Numbered from the stretch's first letter, positions 1-7,202 are shown. The stretch is DNA of 13,826 nucleotides from an uncultured Lysobacteraceae bacterium (GCA_946482565.1 CAMLSB010000034.1:1-13826); one strand, 5' to 3'. Numbers and translations are program-made. The notes: a model not told the origin generated them from the sequence alone.

Positions 1-488
1 CCGGCGACGACATGCGCGGCGCCGAACTCGGCGGCGCGATGAAGAACGTGCTCGCCGTCGCCACCGGCGCCGCCGACGGCATGGGCCTCGGCCTCAACGC
101 ACGCACCGGCCTGATCACGCGCGGCCTCAACGAGATGTTGCGCCTCAACGCCGCGATCGGCGGCCGCCCCGAAACGCTGATGGGCCTCGCCGGCCTCGGC
201 GATCTCGTGCTCACCTGTACCGGCGACCTGTCGCGCAACCGCCGCCTCGGCCTCGCGCTCGGCCGCGGCCAGTCGCTCGACGACGCCGTGCGCGAAATCG
301 GCCAGGTCGTCGAATCGGTGCAGACCGCCGACGAAGTGATGCGCCTCGCCGACCGCCACGGCCTCGAGCTGCCGATCGCTCAGAACGTGCGCGACGTGCT
401 GCATGGCGACATCACGCCAGTCGAGGCGCTGCAGCGGCTGCTTGCGCGCGAGCAGAAGGCCGAGTACCCGCACGGCCTGTTCGGCTAG
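1..488 (+). CDS. gpsA: Glycerol-3-phosphate dehydrogenase [NAD(P)+], C-terminal part (5' end outside window)
   Basis: The reading frame is open from base 3 and stops at TAG 486-488, so only about the last 161 residues are present; the N-terminal NAD-binding Rossmann domain lies outside the window. The visible part is the C-terminal helical substrate domain: [15 protein letters not shown] near the start (the Lys here matches the catalytic lysine of the family), then LITRGLNEM, then [21 protein letters not shown], a GpsA signature. GpsA reduces dihydroxyacetone phosphate to sn-glycerol 3-phosphate in the cytosol, the first step of phospholipid synthesis. The gene converges on the ax21-type gene; the hairpin between them has its U-tract on the other strand, so no intrinsic terminator for gpsA is visible. 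The family assignment is very secure. Confidence 0.96.
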   Translation, partial: GDDMRGAELGGAMKNVLAVATGAADGMGLGLNARTGLITRGLNEMLRLNAAIGGRPETLMGLAGLGDLVLTCTGDLSRNRRLGLALGRGQSLDDAVREIGQVVESVQTADEVMRLADRHGLELPIAQNVRDVLHGDITPVEALQRLLAREQKAEYPHGLFG

Positions 489-535
489 CCGAACGTCGGC
501 CATCGGCGGCGATACGGGCTGCGTGTTCCCCCCAT

Positions 536-562
536 AAAAAACCCGGCCGTTGCCGGCCGGGT
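536..562 (-). terminator. Rho-independent terminator of the ax21-type gene
   Basis: A perfect 8-bp stem (541-548 ACCCGGCC paired with 555-562 GGCCGGGT) with a 6-nt loop is bordered by a run of six A at 536-541. Read on the minus strand this is a GC-rich hairpin followed by a U-tract, the classical intrinsic terminator. On the plus strand the sequence after the hairpin is TCGGGATCG with no U-run, so it should serve the minus-strand gene and not gpsA. Confidence 0.85.
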
Positions 563-563
563 C

Positions 564-602
564 GGGATCGCGAAAGTCGGGGGAGGGAACGCTCGCGATC
601 CC
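564..602. repeat. Inverted repeat, 10-bp arms around a G-rich loop
   Basis: GGGATCGCGA at 564-573 is the exact reverse complement of TCGCGATCCC at 593-602. The 19-nt loop is purine-rich on the plus strand (GGGGGAGGGAA). It sits in the 3' untranslated region of the ax21-type gene, between its GTAG palindrome and its terminator, so the transcript could fold into a long stem here. It has no U-tract. It may be an mRNA 3' stabilising structure or part of a compound repeat; its function is unknown. Confidence 0.6.
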
Positions 603-612
603 CTTGCTTGCT

Positions 613-636
613 GAGCCGACCATGGGTCGGCTCTAC
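613..636 (-). repeat. GTAG-headed palindrome, SMAG/REP-like element
   Basis: On the minus strand the element starts with GTAG (636-633). GAGCCGACC at 633-625 pairs with GGTCGGCTC at 621-613 around a 3-nt loop, a perfect 9-bp stem. A GTAG tetranucleotide followed by a short GC-rich imperfect palindrome is the hallmark of the SMAG family of REP-like repeats described in Stenotrophomonas maltophilia, usually found between genes and mobilised by RAYT transposases. It begins 10 nt after the TAA of the ax21-type gene. A related copy is present at 8167-8192. No RAYT gene is in the window. Confidence 0.65.
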
Positions 637-646
637 GGTGCGGGGA

Positions 647-1219
647 TTACCAGGTCAGGCGCGGGCCGACGAAGAACTGGTTGTCGCCGCCCTTCACGAG
701 CTTGACGTCCGCGGCCAGGCCCCAGTTCTGGTTGAACTTCACCTGCGCGCCGAGGCGGCCGTAGAAGTCGCCTTCGTAGTCCTTGCCGTCCTCGTAGCCG
801 GCCATCGCGTAGCCTTCGAGCATCGAGGTCAGCGACGCGCGCGCGCCCGCTTCGACGCTGTAGCCGTCGGTGTCGAGGCCGTTGCCGGCGTCGAACTTCT
901 CGTAGGCGACGCGGGTGACGAGGTCGGTGTTCTGCGAGACCTGGCGGTTGTAGCCGACGCCGACGCGCCACTGGTCGAAGTCGGCGCTGGAATGCTTGAT
1001 GTCCTGGTGGCTGAAGTCGCCGAACAGGTGGAAGTTCGGGCTCAGCGCTGCGGAGCCCTGCAGGCCCCAGCCGTCGGCGTCGCCGCTGGCGGTGTTGGTG
1101 GCGGTGTAGCCGCCCTGGACGTAGTTGTAGTTGATGCCGTCGGCCGCGGAGGCGGCGAACGGCGCCGCGGCGACCAGGGCGAGTGCAGCGAGCTTGGCGA
1201 TTGCGGGGGAACGCTTCAT
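647..1219 (-). CDS. ax21: Ax21-type outer membrane beta-barrel protein
   Basis: The 190-residue protein begins with a Sec signal peptide (KR, hydrophobic stretch to about residue 20, ASA-A cleavage near residue 25). After it come alternating aromatic/polar strands typical of a small outer membrane barrel, ending in VGPRLTW; a terminal aromatic residue is the usual BAM recognition signal. Matches to the Xanthomonas Ax21 family recalled from memory include GINYNYVQGGYTATNT, DADGWG, FHLFGDFS, DQWRVGVGYN, YGRLGAQVKFNQNWGL. Length agrees with that family (about 190 residues). The start is supported by AGAGG (1226-1230) 6 nt before the ATG. A 130-nt gap separates it from trmL, so it probably has its own promoter, though I could not pick a convincing one. 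Ax21 was once proposed as a secreted signal and immune elicitor, claims that were retracted; it is better regarded as an outer membrane/vesicle protein. The family call is firm, the function is not. Confidence 0.88.
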   Translation of the reverse strand: MKRSPAIAKLAALALVAAAPFAASAADGINYNYVQGGYTATNTASGDADGWGLQGSAALSPNFHLFGDFSHQDIKHSSADFDQWRVGVGYNRQVSQNTDLVTRVAYEKFDAGNGLDTDGYSVEAGARASLTSMLEGYAMAGYEDGKDYEGDFYGRLGAQVKFNQNWGLAADVKLVKGGDNQFFVGPRLTW

Positions 1220-1349
1220 GTGTGGCCTCTTCTTGGTTTTTTGTGGCCGGCAGCAACGCGGGGGAGGGACGAGGCTGAACCGGTGGCACGATTCTGCGCA
1301 GGCCTCCCCAACCGGGCCTGAAGATGTGAAGACGTGCTCACGGAACTTT

Positions 1350-1931
1350 TCAGCTGCGTTCAGGTTCCGCGCCTGCGTAGCCGAGCTGGCGCCAGGCCTC
1401 GTACACCGTCACTGCGACCGCGTTCGACAAGTTGAGGCTGCGGTTGCCGGGGCGCATGGGCAGGCGCAGGCGCTGCGTTTCGGGCAGCGCATCGAGCACC
1501 GCGTCGGGCAGGCCGGTGGTCTCGCTGCCGAACAACAGCACGTCGCCCGCGCGGTAGCGAACCGTGTCAAAGCGGACCTGGCCGCGCGTGCTCAGCGCGA
1601 ACACGCGCGGCGATGCTGCGTGGCCCGCCTCAGCCGCAGCCGCGCCGGTACCCGCAGCGGTGTCCGCAGCGGTGTCCGCGGCGATCGCCGCCAGCGCGGC
1701 GTCGAGCGAATCGTGCACGCGCATCGTCGCGTACTCGTGGTAATCGAGGCCGGCGCGCCGCAGCTGCGTGTCTTCGATGTCGAAGCCCAGCGGCCCGGCG
1801 AGATGCAGGTGCGCGCCGGTGTTGGCGCACAAACGGATGATATTGCCGGTGTTGGGCGGGATGCGCGGTTCGAGCAGGACGACGTGGAGCAGCGGCGCGC
1901 GCGCCGCCCCGGCGCTCGCGTCGCTCACCAC
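1350..1931 (-). CDS. trmL: tRNA (cytidine(34)-2'-O)-methyltransferase TrmL
   Basis: SPOUT-class (TrmH/SpoU) methyltransferase that 2'-O-methylates the wobble base (C34 or cmnm5U34) of leucine tRNAs using S-adenosylmethionine. The motifs are clear: [19 protein letters not shown] at about 21-39, [10 protein letters not shown] at about 58-67, [11 protein letters not shown] at about 132-142, and [20 protein letters not shown] at about 164-183; the last two form the knotted cofactor site. At 193 residues it is longer than E. coli TrmL (157) because of an N-terminal extension of about 13 residues and an Ala/Thr-rich insert at about 82-105. The start is GTG: there are adjacent in-frame GTG codons at 1931 and 1928, and the second makes a GTGA overlap with the dehydrogenase stop, so translational coupling is likely. 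No strong Shine-Dalgarno sequence is visible. The enzyme call is secure; the exact start is uncertain by one codon. Confidence 0.94.
   Translation of the reverse strand: MVSDASAGAARAPLLHVVLLEPRIPPNTGNIIRLCANTGAHLHLAGPLGFDIEDTQLRRAGLDYHEYATMRVHDSLDAALAAIAADTAADTAAGTGAAAAEAGHAASPRVFALSTRGQVRFDTVRYRAGDVLLFGSETTGLPDAVLDALPETQRLRLPMRPGNRSLNLSNAVAVTVYEAWRQLGYAGAEPERS
1652..1679. repeat. 12-bp tandem repeat inside trmL
   Basis: CCGCAGCGGTGT occurs twice in exact tandem (1652-1663 and 1664-1675), followed by the first bases of a third unit. Because the unit is a multiple of three, copy-number changes would preserve the reading frame. On the coding strand it encodes the repeating AADT of an Ala/Thr-rich insert that E. 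coli TrmL lacks, probably a surface loop before the strand that leads to the cofactor knot. Confidence 0.7.
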
Positions 1932-2629
1932 GGCAGCGTTGCGCCGCGCCAGTCGCGGAAGCCGCCGCTGTCGGCGGCGCCGGCGCCATCGATCACGCGC
2001 AGCAGGCCCGCCACCGCATCGGCGACGGGCACGGTGGCGTTGTCGCCGCCCATGTCGGTTTGCGCCCAGCCCGGATGCAGCGCGAGCACGACGATGCCGC
2101 GCGGCGCCAGCGCCTTGGCCAGCAGCGCGGTCGCCATGTTCTGCGCGGCCTTGCTGATGTCGTAGCTCGGCGAGCCGAAGCGGGCGAGCGAGGCGATCGA
2201 GCCGAGCACGCTGCTGACGTTCGCGACCTTCGCGCCGTCGGCAAGCCGCTCCGCGAGGGCCTGCGTGACCAGCAGCGGACCCATCGCGTTGGTGCGGAAG
2301 CTGTCCTCGACGATGGCGGGATCGATCGCGCCGAAGCGTTCGCCCGAATGGAGCACGCCGGCGCAGTTGACGAGCAGGCGCAGCGACAAGGCCTCGTCGA
2401 GCAGTGGCAGTTCGTTCGCGAGCTCGGCGATCGAGCGCGGCGCGGCAACGTCCAGCGGCAGCACGCGCAGGCGCCCCGGATGTTCGCCCGCGAGTGCGTT
2501 CAGCGCGGTCGCCTTGCCCGGATGGCGGCAGGTCGCGACCACGCGCTCGCCGCGGGCGAGCAACTGGCGCGCGAATTCCAGGCCGAGACCGCGATTCGCA
2601 CCGGTGACGAGGCAGTGGCCGTTGTCCAT
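1925..2629 (-). CDS. SDR family NAD(P)-dependent oxidoreductase (C-factor/carbonyl-reductase-like)
   Basis: A classical short-chain dehydrogenase of 234 residues. The nucleotide-binding TGANRGLG is at 9-16, with R13 and a downstream Arg (R35) suggesting NADPH preference. A Cys-substituted NNAG-type motif (NCAG) is at 88-91, the structural Asn at 114, the catalytic Ser at about 139-140, and Y156-x3-K160. [11 protein letters not shown] follows, and the [12 protein letters not shown] tail resembles the CsgA/C-factor and sniffer-type carbonyl reductases. The substrate cannot be read from sequence. Its stop overlaps the start of trmL, so the two are probably one transcription unit (dehydrogenase, then trmL). 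It has no clear Shine-Dalgarno sequence but a CATACT hexamer 6 nt before the ATG, so its mRNA may be leaderless. It is divergent from the M16 peptidase gene across 135 bp. Confidence 0.88.
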   Translation of the reverse strand: MDNGHCLVTGANRGLGLEFARQLLARGERVVATCRHPGKATALNALAGEHPGRLRVLPLDVAAPRSIAELANELPLLDEALSLRLLVNCAGVLHSGERFGAIDPAIVEDSFRTNAMGPLLVTQALAERLADGAKVANVSSVLGSIASLARFGSPSYDISKAAQNMATALLAKALAPRGIVVLALHPGWAQTDMGGDNATVPVADAVAGLLRVIDGAGAADSGGFRDWRGATLPW

Positions 2630-2641
2630 GCGGGCAGTATG
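2630..2641 (-). promoter_or_regulatory. Candidate leaderless promoter (-10 element) of the SDR gene
   Basis: On the minus strand CATACT (2641-2636) resembles the sigma-70 -10 consensus and is followed by six bases (GCCCGC) and then the ATG. This spacing would place the transcription start on the A of the start codon. No good -35 hexamer is visible. The same hexamer-6 nt-ATG arrangement occurs before oleC and ubiJ, which raises confidence a little. Confidence 0.4.
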
Positions 2642-2671
2642 CCGCGCCGTAACCGTTTGCGCCCCGCCAGG

Positions 2672-2706
2672 CCCGTCGGGACGGGACCTTTGGGCTACAC
2701 GGGACC
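2672..2706. promoter_or_regulatory. Short palindrome and direct repeat in the SDR/M16 divergent region
   Basis: CCCGTC (2672-2677) and GACGGG (2680-2685) form a 6-bp palindrome with a 2-nt centre. ACGGGACC occurs at 2681-2688 and again at 2699-2706, 18 bp apart. Paired 8-mers in a divergent intergenic region could be an operator, but in GC-rich DNA such repeats also arise by chance. The M16 gene starts 58 bp downstream of the second copy. No convincing -35/-10 pair was found nearby. Confidence 0.25.
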
Positions 2707-2764
2707 CCTTGCGGACGCGTAGGATGGGCTGATTTTCACCTCACGAATACGCAAGGAGTGCCTG

Positions 2765-5674
2765 ATGTCCGTCCACGCCAATATCGATCGCGGCCGCCAG
2801 CCCGCGTTGCTGCGCCGCGGCCTGCTCGCCGCCAGTCTCGCCGTCGCCCTCGGCGGCCTCTACTACGCGCCGCCCGCCGCCGCGGAAAATGCCGCGCCCG
2901 CCGCTGCCGCCGCGTCCGCCGCGCAGGCGCGCGCCGACATCGACATCCCGTACCAGCAGTTCACCCTGCCCAACGGCCTGCGCGTGATCGTGCACGAGGA
3001 CCACAAGGCGCCGATCGTCGCGGTCAACATCTGGTACCACGTCGGCAGCAAGGACGAGCCCGCCGGCCGCACCGGCTTCGCGCACCTGTTCGAGCACCTG
3101 ATGTTCAACGGCTCGGAGAACCACACCGGCGAATACTTCGACCCGTTCGAGCTGGCCGGCGCCACCGACATGAACGGCACCACCAACTCCGACCGCACCA
3201 ACTACTTCGAGAACGTGCCGACCACCGCGCTCGACATGGCGCTGTGGATGGAATCCGACCGCATGGGCCACCTGCTCGGCGCGATCGACCAGGCCACGCT
3301 CGACGAGCAGCGCGGCGTCGTCCAGAACGAGAAGCGCCAGGGCGAGAACCAGCCCTACGGCCAGCTCAACGAGATCGAGGCGCATACCGTCTATCCGGTC
3401 GGCCACCCGTACCACCACACCACCATCGGCTCGATGGCCGACCTCAACGCGGCCTCGCTGGAGGACGTGAAGAACTGGTTCCGCACCTGGTACGGCCCGA
3501 ACAACGCCGTGCTCGTGCTCGCCGGCGACATCGACCTGGCCACCGCGAAGGCGAAGGTCGCGAAGTACTTCGGCGACATCCCGGCAACGCCGACGATGGC
3601 GCAGCCGAAGGTCAACCTCGCGCCGCTCGCCGCCGACGGCCGCACCGTCGTGCAGGATGCCGTGCCGCAGGTGATGGTCGACCGCGTCTGGAACGTCGCC
3701 CAGGTGGGCACGAAGGACGCCGACCTGCTCGACCTGTTCGCCAGCATCCTCGGTGGCTCGAAGTCCTCGCGCCTGCAGAGCCGGCTGGTGTACCAGGACA
3801 AGCTGGTCGACAACATCAACGCCTACTACAACGGCATGCAGGTCGTCGGCATGTTCGGCATCCAGGGCAACGTCAAGCAGGGCGTCGACCCGGCGAAGGT
3901 CGAGGCCATCGCCAACGAGGAACTGCAGCGCCTGCTGAAGGACGGCCCGACCGCGGACGAACTGGAGCGCGCCAAGACGACGTTCCGCGCCGGCTTCGTG
4001 CGCGGCATCGAGCGCATCGGCGGCTTCGGCGGCAAGGCCGACGCGCTGGCCTCGTGCACCATCTACACCGGCAACCCGGGCTGCTTCCGCGACACGATCA
4101 GCACGATCGACAACGCGACCGGCGCCGAGCTCGTCGCCGTCGCCAACAAGTGGCTCAAGGGCCACAGCCACACCTTCGTCGTCGAGCCCGGCAAGCGCAC
4201 CGCGCTGGCCGAGGATCCGGCGGTGAAGCCGGCGCCGATGACGCTGCCGAAGGTGGACGCGAAGTTCAAGACCCTCGCGACCGACGTCGACCGCAGCAAG
4301 GGCGTGCCCGCCGTCACCAGCTTCCCGGACCTCAAGTTCCCGGCGCTGCAGCGCGCGACGCTCGCCAACGGCACGCAGGTCGTGCTGGCCGAGCGCCACG
4401 ACGTCCCGGTGGTGCAGGTGAGCTACGAGTTCGGCGGCGGCTATGCGTCGGACGCGAAGGATCGCCTCGGCGCCGCCAGCTTCGCGATGGGCATGCTCGA
4501 CGAAGGCGAGGGCGACCTGGACGCGCTGGGCTTCGCCAACCGCGCGCAGGCGCTCGGTGCGCGCCTCGGCGCGAGCGCCGACATCGACGGTTCCGGCGCG
4601 TACGTGTCGGCGCTGAAGGAAAAGCTCGACCCGTCGCTGCAGCTGTTCGCCGACATGCTGCGCAAGCCGAACTTCGCGCAGGCCGACATCGACCGCGTCA
4701 AGGCGACGTGGATCGCCGGCATCGCGCAGGAGAAGGCGCGCCCGAACGGCGCGGCGACGCGCGTGCTGCCGCCGCTGCTGTACGGTGCGGGCCATCCGTA
4801 TGCGATCCCGTTCAGCGGCACCGGCACCGAAGCCTCGATCAAGGCGCTGACCCGCGACGACCTGGTGGCTTACCACGATGCGTACGTGCGCCCGCAGGGC
4901 GCGACGGTCATCGTCGTCGGCGACACCACGCTGGGTGAAATCGTGCCGAAGCTCAACGCGGCGTTCGGCGACTGGAACGGCACCGGCACCGCGCCGGCCG
5001 CCGCCAAGGTACCCGCCGTCGCGCGTCCGGACGGCGTGCGCGTGTTCCTGATCGACCAGCCCGGCGCGATCCAGGCCAACATCTACGCCGGCGAGCTCAT
5101 GCCGTCGACGAAGGATGCGAGCGCCGACGTCTACGACTTCGCCAACAAGATCCTCGGCGGACAGTTCTCCTCGCGCCTCAACATGAACCTGCGCGAGGAC
5201 AAGCACTGGGCCTACGGCGCGTACAGCTTCACGTACGCCGCCCTCGGCCAGCGCCCGTGGATGGCCTACTCGCCGGTGCAGATCGACAAGACGGCGCCGG
5301 CGCTGCAGGAAATGGTGCGCGAGATCAACGACTACACCACCGGCGCGAAGCCGGCGACGCAGGCCGAGGTGGACAAGGCGCGGGCCGACGAGATCAACGG
5401 CCTGCCGGGTTCGTTCGAGACTGCGAGCGCGGTGATGAACGAGATCGGCGACATCGTCCGCTACGACCGTCCGGACAACTACGTCGTGAAGCACGCCGCG
5501 CAGGTCGAGGCGCTGACCACCGACGACGTCAACGCGGCCGCGAAGGACCTCGACCCGAAGGCCATGACCTGGGTCGTGGTCGGCGACCTGTCGAAGATCG
5601 AGCAGCCGATCCGCGACCTGAAGCTGGGCACCGTCACCGTCATCGATGCCGACGGCCATCCGGTCGCGAAGTAA
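2765..5674 (+). CDS. M16 (pitrilysin/insulinase) family zinc metallopeptidase, two-domain, exported
   Basis: A 969-residue protein with two M16 halves. The N-terminus has RR at 17-18, a hydrophobic core and a PPAAA-EN cleavage region near residue 40, so it is exported, probably to the periplasm; the twin Arg makes Tat export possible. The N-terminal half carries the inverted zinc motif HLFEH (H107, E110, H111) and a downstream VVQNE with E189 as the likely third ligand, so it should be active. ILGGSKSSRLQSRL and the surrounding segment form the second repeat of that half. The C-terminal half begins near residue 520; at the place of the zinc motif it has SFAMG (572-576), so it has lost the ligands, but it keeps the substrate-binding Arg/Tyr segment SSRL...HWAY (about R804 and Y817). 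This active-plus-inactive pairing is common in bacterial M16 proteins. The start is fixed by AAGGAG (2753-2758) 6 nt upstream. A strong terminator follows. The substrate is unknown; peptides in the envelope are a reasonable inference. Confidence 0.94.
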   Translation: MSVHANIDRGRQPALLRRGLLAASLAVALGGLYYAPPAAAENAAPAAAAASAAQARADIDIPYQQFTLPNGLRVIVHEDHKAPIVAVNIWYHVGSKDEPAGRTGFAHLFEHLMFNGSENHTGEYFDPFELAGATDMNGTTNSDRTNYFENVPTTALDMALWMESDRMGHLLGAIDQATLDEQRGVVQNEKRQGENQPYGQLNEIEAHTVYPVGHPYHHTTIGSMADLNAASLEDVKNWFRTWYGPNNAVLVLAGDIDLATAKAKVAKYFGDIPATPTMAQPKVNLAPLAADGRTVVQDAVPQVMVDRVWNVAQVGTKDADLLDLFASILGGSKSSRLQSRLVYQDKLVDNINAYYNGMQVVGMFGIQGNVKQGVDPAKVEAIANEELQRLLKDGPTADELERAKTTFRAGFVRGIERIGGFGGKADALASCTIYTGNPGCFRDTISTIDNATGAELVAVANKWLKGHSHTFVVEPGKRTALAEDPAVKPAPMTLPKVDAKFKTLATDVDRSKGVPAVTSFPDLKFPALQRATLANGTQVVLAERHDVPVVQVSYEFGGGYASDAKDRLGAASFAMGMLDEGEGDLDALGFANRAQALGARLGASADIDGSGAYVSALKEKLDPSLQLFADMLRKPNFAQADIDRVKATWIAGIAQEKARPNGAATRVLPPLLYGAGHPYAIPFSGTGTEASIKALTRDDLVAYHDAYVRPQGATVIVVGDTTLGEIVPKLNAAFGDWNGTGTAPAAAKVPAVARPDGVRVFLIDQPGAIQANIYAGELMPSTKDASADVYDFANKILGGQFSSRLNMNLREDKHWAYGAYSFTYAALGQRPWMAYSPVQIDKTAPALQEMVREINDYTTGAKPATQAEVDKARADEINGLPGSFETASAVMNEIGDIVRYDRPDNYVVKHAAQVEALTTDDVNAAAKDLDPKAMTWVVVGDLSKIEQPIRDLKLGTVTVIDADGHPVAK

Positions 5675-5693
5675 GCTGCCGTAGAGCCGTTCA

Positions 5694-5730
5694 GATGCCC
5701 CGGGCCACAATCCCGGGGCATCTTCTTTTC
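5694..5730 (+). terminator. Rho-independent terminator after the M16 peptidase gene
   Basis: A perfect 11-bp stem (GATGCCCCGGG 5694-5704 with CCCGGGGCATC 5712-5722) around a 7-nt loop is followed by TTCTTTTC. The position 20 nt after the M16 stop fits. Only 24 nt separate its tail from the ATG of the lipoprotein gene, so that gene must be served by read-through or by a promoter overlapping this structure. Confidence 0.9.
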
Positions 5731-5754
5731 AGCATCAAGCCTTCCGGAGCCCCC

Positions 5755-6078
5755 ATGCGCCTGCCGATCGCCGCCGCCCTCCTTGCCGCCACCTTCGCGA
5801 CGGGCCTGTCCGCCTGCACCTGGGTCCACATGGCGCCCGGCGCCAGCGCGGTCCGCGTGGTGTCGGCCACGCCGGCGAACTGCCAGAACCGGGGCGAGGT
5901 CGAGGTCTCCGTGAAGGAGCGGCTGGGGCCCTACGAGCGCAACACCCTGCGGGTCCGCGACGAGCTGGAAACGCTGGCCCGCAACGAGGCGCCCGGCCTG
6001 GGCGGCGATACCGTGCAGCCGCTGGACGGCCACGAGGATGGCAACCAGCGCTACACCGTCTGGCGCTGCGGCGGCTGA
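5755..6078 (+). CDS. DUF4156-type small lipoprotein
   Basis: A 107-residue precursor with a lipoprotein signal peptide: hydrophobic residues 4-18 and lipobox LSAC with the lipidated Cys at 21. The residue after it is Thr, not Asp, which favours outer membrane sorting under the usual Lol rule. The mature part matches the DUF4156 pattern as I know it: CTWVHMAPGASAVRVV, then NCQNRGEVEVSV, then LETLARNEAPGLGGDTVQPL, ending YTVWRC. The two Cys of the mature domain (in NCQN and at VWRC) may form a disulfide. The molecular function is unknown. The start is supported by GGAG (5746-5749) 5 nt before the ATG; the same frame is open far upstream through the M16 gene, but that part is out-of-frame shadow. 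It lies just downstream of the M16 terminator and 93 bp before oleA. Confidence 0.85.
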   Translation: MRLPIAAALLAATFATGLSACTWVHMAPGASAVRVVSATPANCQNRGEVEVSVKERLGPYERNTLRVRDELETLARNEAPGLGGDTVQPLDGHEDGNQRYTVWRCGG

Positions 6079-6128
6079 ACCGGGGTCGCGCCCCCACGGC
6101 GCCGGCGACCGGGGGTCGACAGGTGCAG

Positions 6129-6137
6129 TGCTAAACT
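6129..6137 (+). promoter_or_regulatory. Candidate extended -10 promoter of oleA
   Basis: TG at 6129-6130, one base, then TAAACT at 6132-6137 forms an extended -10-like element (TGnTAnAnT). It lies 34 nt before the oleA ATG, in one of the few A/T-rich spots of this gap. A TCGACA hexamer (6116-6121) resembles a -35 but is only 10 nt away, too close to pair with it. This is a prediction from pattern only. Confidence 0.35.
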
Positions 6138-6171
6138 GGCTTGTTTCCTTCTGTTCACCGGGTGCCTGCCC

Positions 6172-7188
6172 ATGTTGTTCCAGCACGTCGCCATTGCCGG
6201 CCTGGCCCATATCGACGCCCCGCGCCGATTGAGCTCGGACGAGATCAATGCCCGCCTCAAGCCCACCCTCGATCGCCTCGGCATCAAGGTCGACGTGCTC
6301 AAGGACATCGCCGGGATCAACGCCCGGCACCTGTGGGACGAAGGCATGCAGGCCTCCGACGCGGCGACCCTGGCGGGCGTCAAGGCGCTGGCCGACGCCG
6401 GCATCGACCCGGACAAGGTCGGCCTGCTGGTCAACACCTCGGTGAGCCGCGACTACCTCGAGCCGTCGACGGCCTCCATCGTCAGCGGCAACCTGCGCCT
6501 GCCCGACACCTGCCAGAACTTCGACGTGGCCAACGCCTGCCTCGCGTTCCTCAACGGCATGGACATCGCCAGCCGCATGATCGAGCGCGGCGAGATCGAG
6601 TACGCGCTGGTGGTCGACGGCGAGACGGCCGACCTCGCCTACGAGAAGACCCTCGAGCGCATGATGCGCGCCGACAGCACCGAGGAAGACTTCCGCAACG
6701 AGATGGCGACGCTCACCCTCGGCTCCGGCGCCGCGGCGATGGTGCTGGCCCGCGCCGAGCTCGCGCCGGGCGCGCCGCGCTACAAGGGCGGCGTCACCCG
6801 CGCAGCGACCGAGTGGAACAAGTTGTGCCGCGGCAACCTGGACGGCATGGTCACCGACACCCGCCAGCTGCTCGTCGAGGGCATCAAGCTGGCGCAGAAG
6901 ACCTTCGAGGTCGCCAAGCACAAGCTCGGCTGGGTCGCCAGCGAACTCGACGAGTTCGTCGTCCACCAGGTCAGCAAGGTCCATACCGCCGCCTTCACCA
7001 AGGCCATGGGCATCGACCCGCGCAAGGTGCTGACGATCTTCGGCGAGCACGGCAACATCGGCCCGGCCTCGGTGCCGATCGTGCTGAGCAAGCTGCGCGA
7101 GATGGGCCGCCTGAAGAAGGGCAGCCGCGTGGCGCTGCTGGGCATCGGCTCGGGGCTGAACTGCTCGATGGCCGAGGTGGTCTGGTAA
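6172..7188 (+). CDS. oleA: OleA, thiolase-superfamily acyl-CoA condensing enzyme (long-chain olefin synthesis)
   Basis: OleA carries out the non-decarboxylative Claisen condensation of two long-chain fatty acyl-CoAs to a 2-alkyl-3-keto acid, the committing step of long-chain olefin formation. The 338-residue product has a KAS III-like thiolase fold. The active-site set is complete: C123 in VANACLAFL, H265 in VVHQVSK, N295 in EHGNIGPAS, and E97 in SRDYLEP. These correspond, with a constant offset of 20, to C143, H285, N315 and E117 in the published numbering of Xanthomonas campestris OleA; Glu117 there acts as the general base and distinguishes OleA from FabH. The C-terminal GIGSGLNCSMAEVVW is also typical. 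With oleB, oleC and oleD downstream the call is firm. The Shine-Dalgarno sequence is weak. 58 nt separate it from oleB. Confidence 0.96.
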   Translation: MLFQHVAIAGLAHIDAPRRLSSDEINARLKPTLDRLGIKVDVLKDIAGINARHLWDEGMQASDAATLAGVKALADAGIDPDKVGLLVNTSVSRDYLEPSTASIVSGNLRLPDTCQNFDVANACLAFLNGMDIASRMIERGEIEYALVVDGETADLAYEKTLERMMRADSTEEDFRNEMATLTLGSGAAAMVLARAELAPGAPRYKGGVTRAATEWNKLCRGNLDGMVTDTRQLLVEGIKLAQKTFEVAKHKLGWVASELDEFVVHQVSKVHTAAFTKAMGIDPRKVLTIFGEHGNIGPASVPIVLSKLREMGRLKKGSRVALLGIGSGLNCSMAEVVW

Positions 7189-7202
7189 TTCGAACGGTTG
7201 CC

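Noticed and set aside
1299..1320. Inverted repeat CAGGCC/GGCCTG between trmL and the ax21-type gene
   Set aside because: A 6-bp stem with a 10-nt loop and no U-tract on either strand; expected by chance in such GC-rich DNA.
608..1321. Plus-strand open frame over the ax21-type gene
   Set aside because: Val/Ala-rich shadow of a minus-strand gene that has a signal peptide, ribosome binding site and terminator.
2719..2728. GTAGGATGGG resembling the head of another intergenic repeat seen in related bacteria
   Set aside because: No matching second arm is present and the ten bases alone are not enough to call a repeat.
2741..5710. A 989-codon open frame antisense to the M16 peptidase gene
   Set aside because: It mirrors a securely identified gene, encodes a low-complexity Arg/Val/Asp/Gly-rich sequence with no family resemblance, and is the usual by-product of high-GC codon use.
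6081..6118. Possible terminator hairpins after the lipoprotein gene
   Set aside because: Only 5-6 bp stems (6084-6089/6105-6110 and 6106-6110/6114-6118) with no adjoining U-tract; too weak to annotate.
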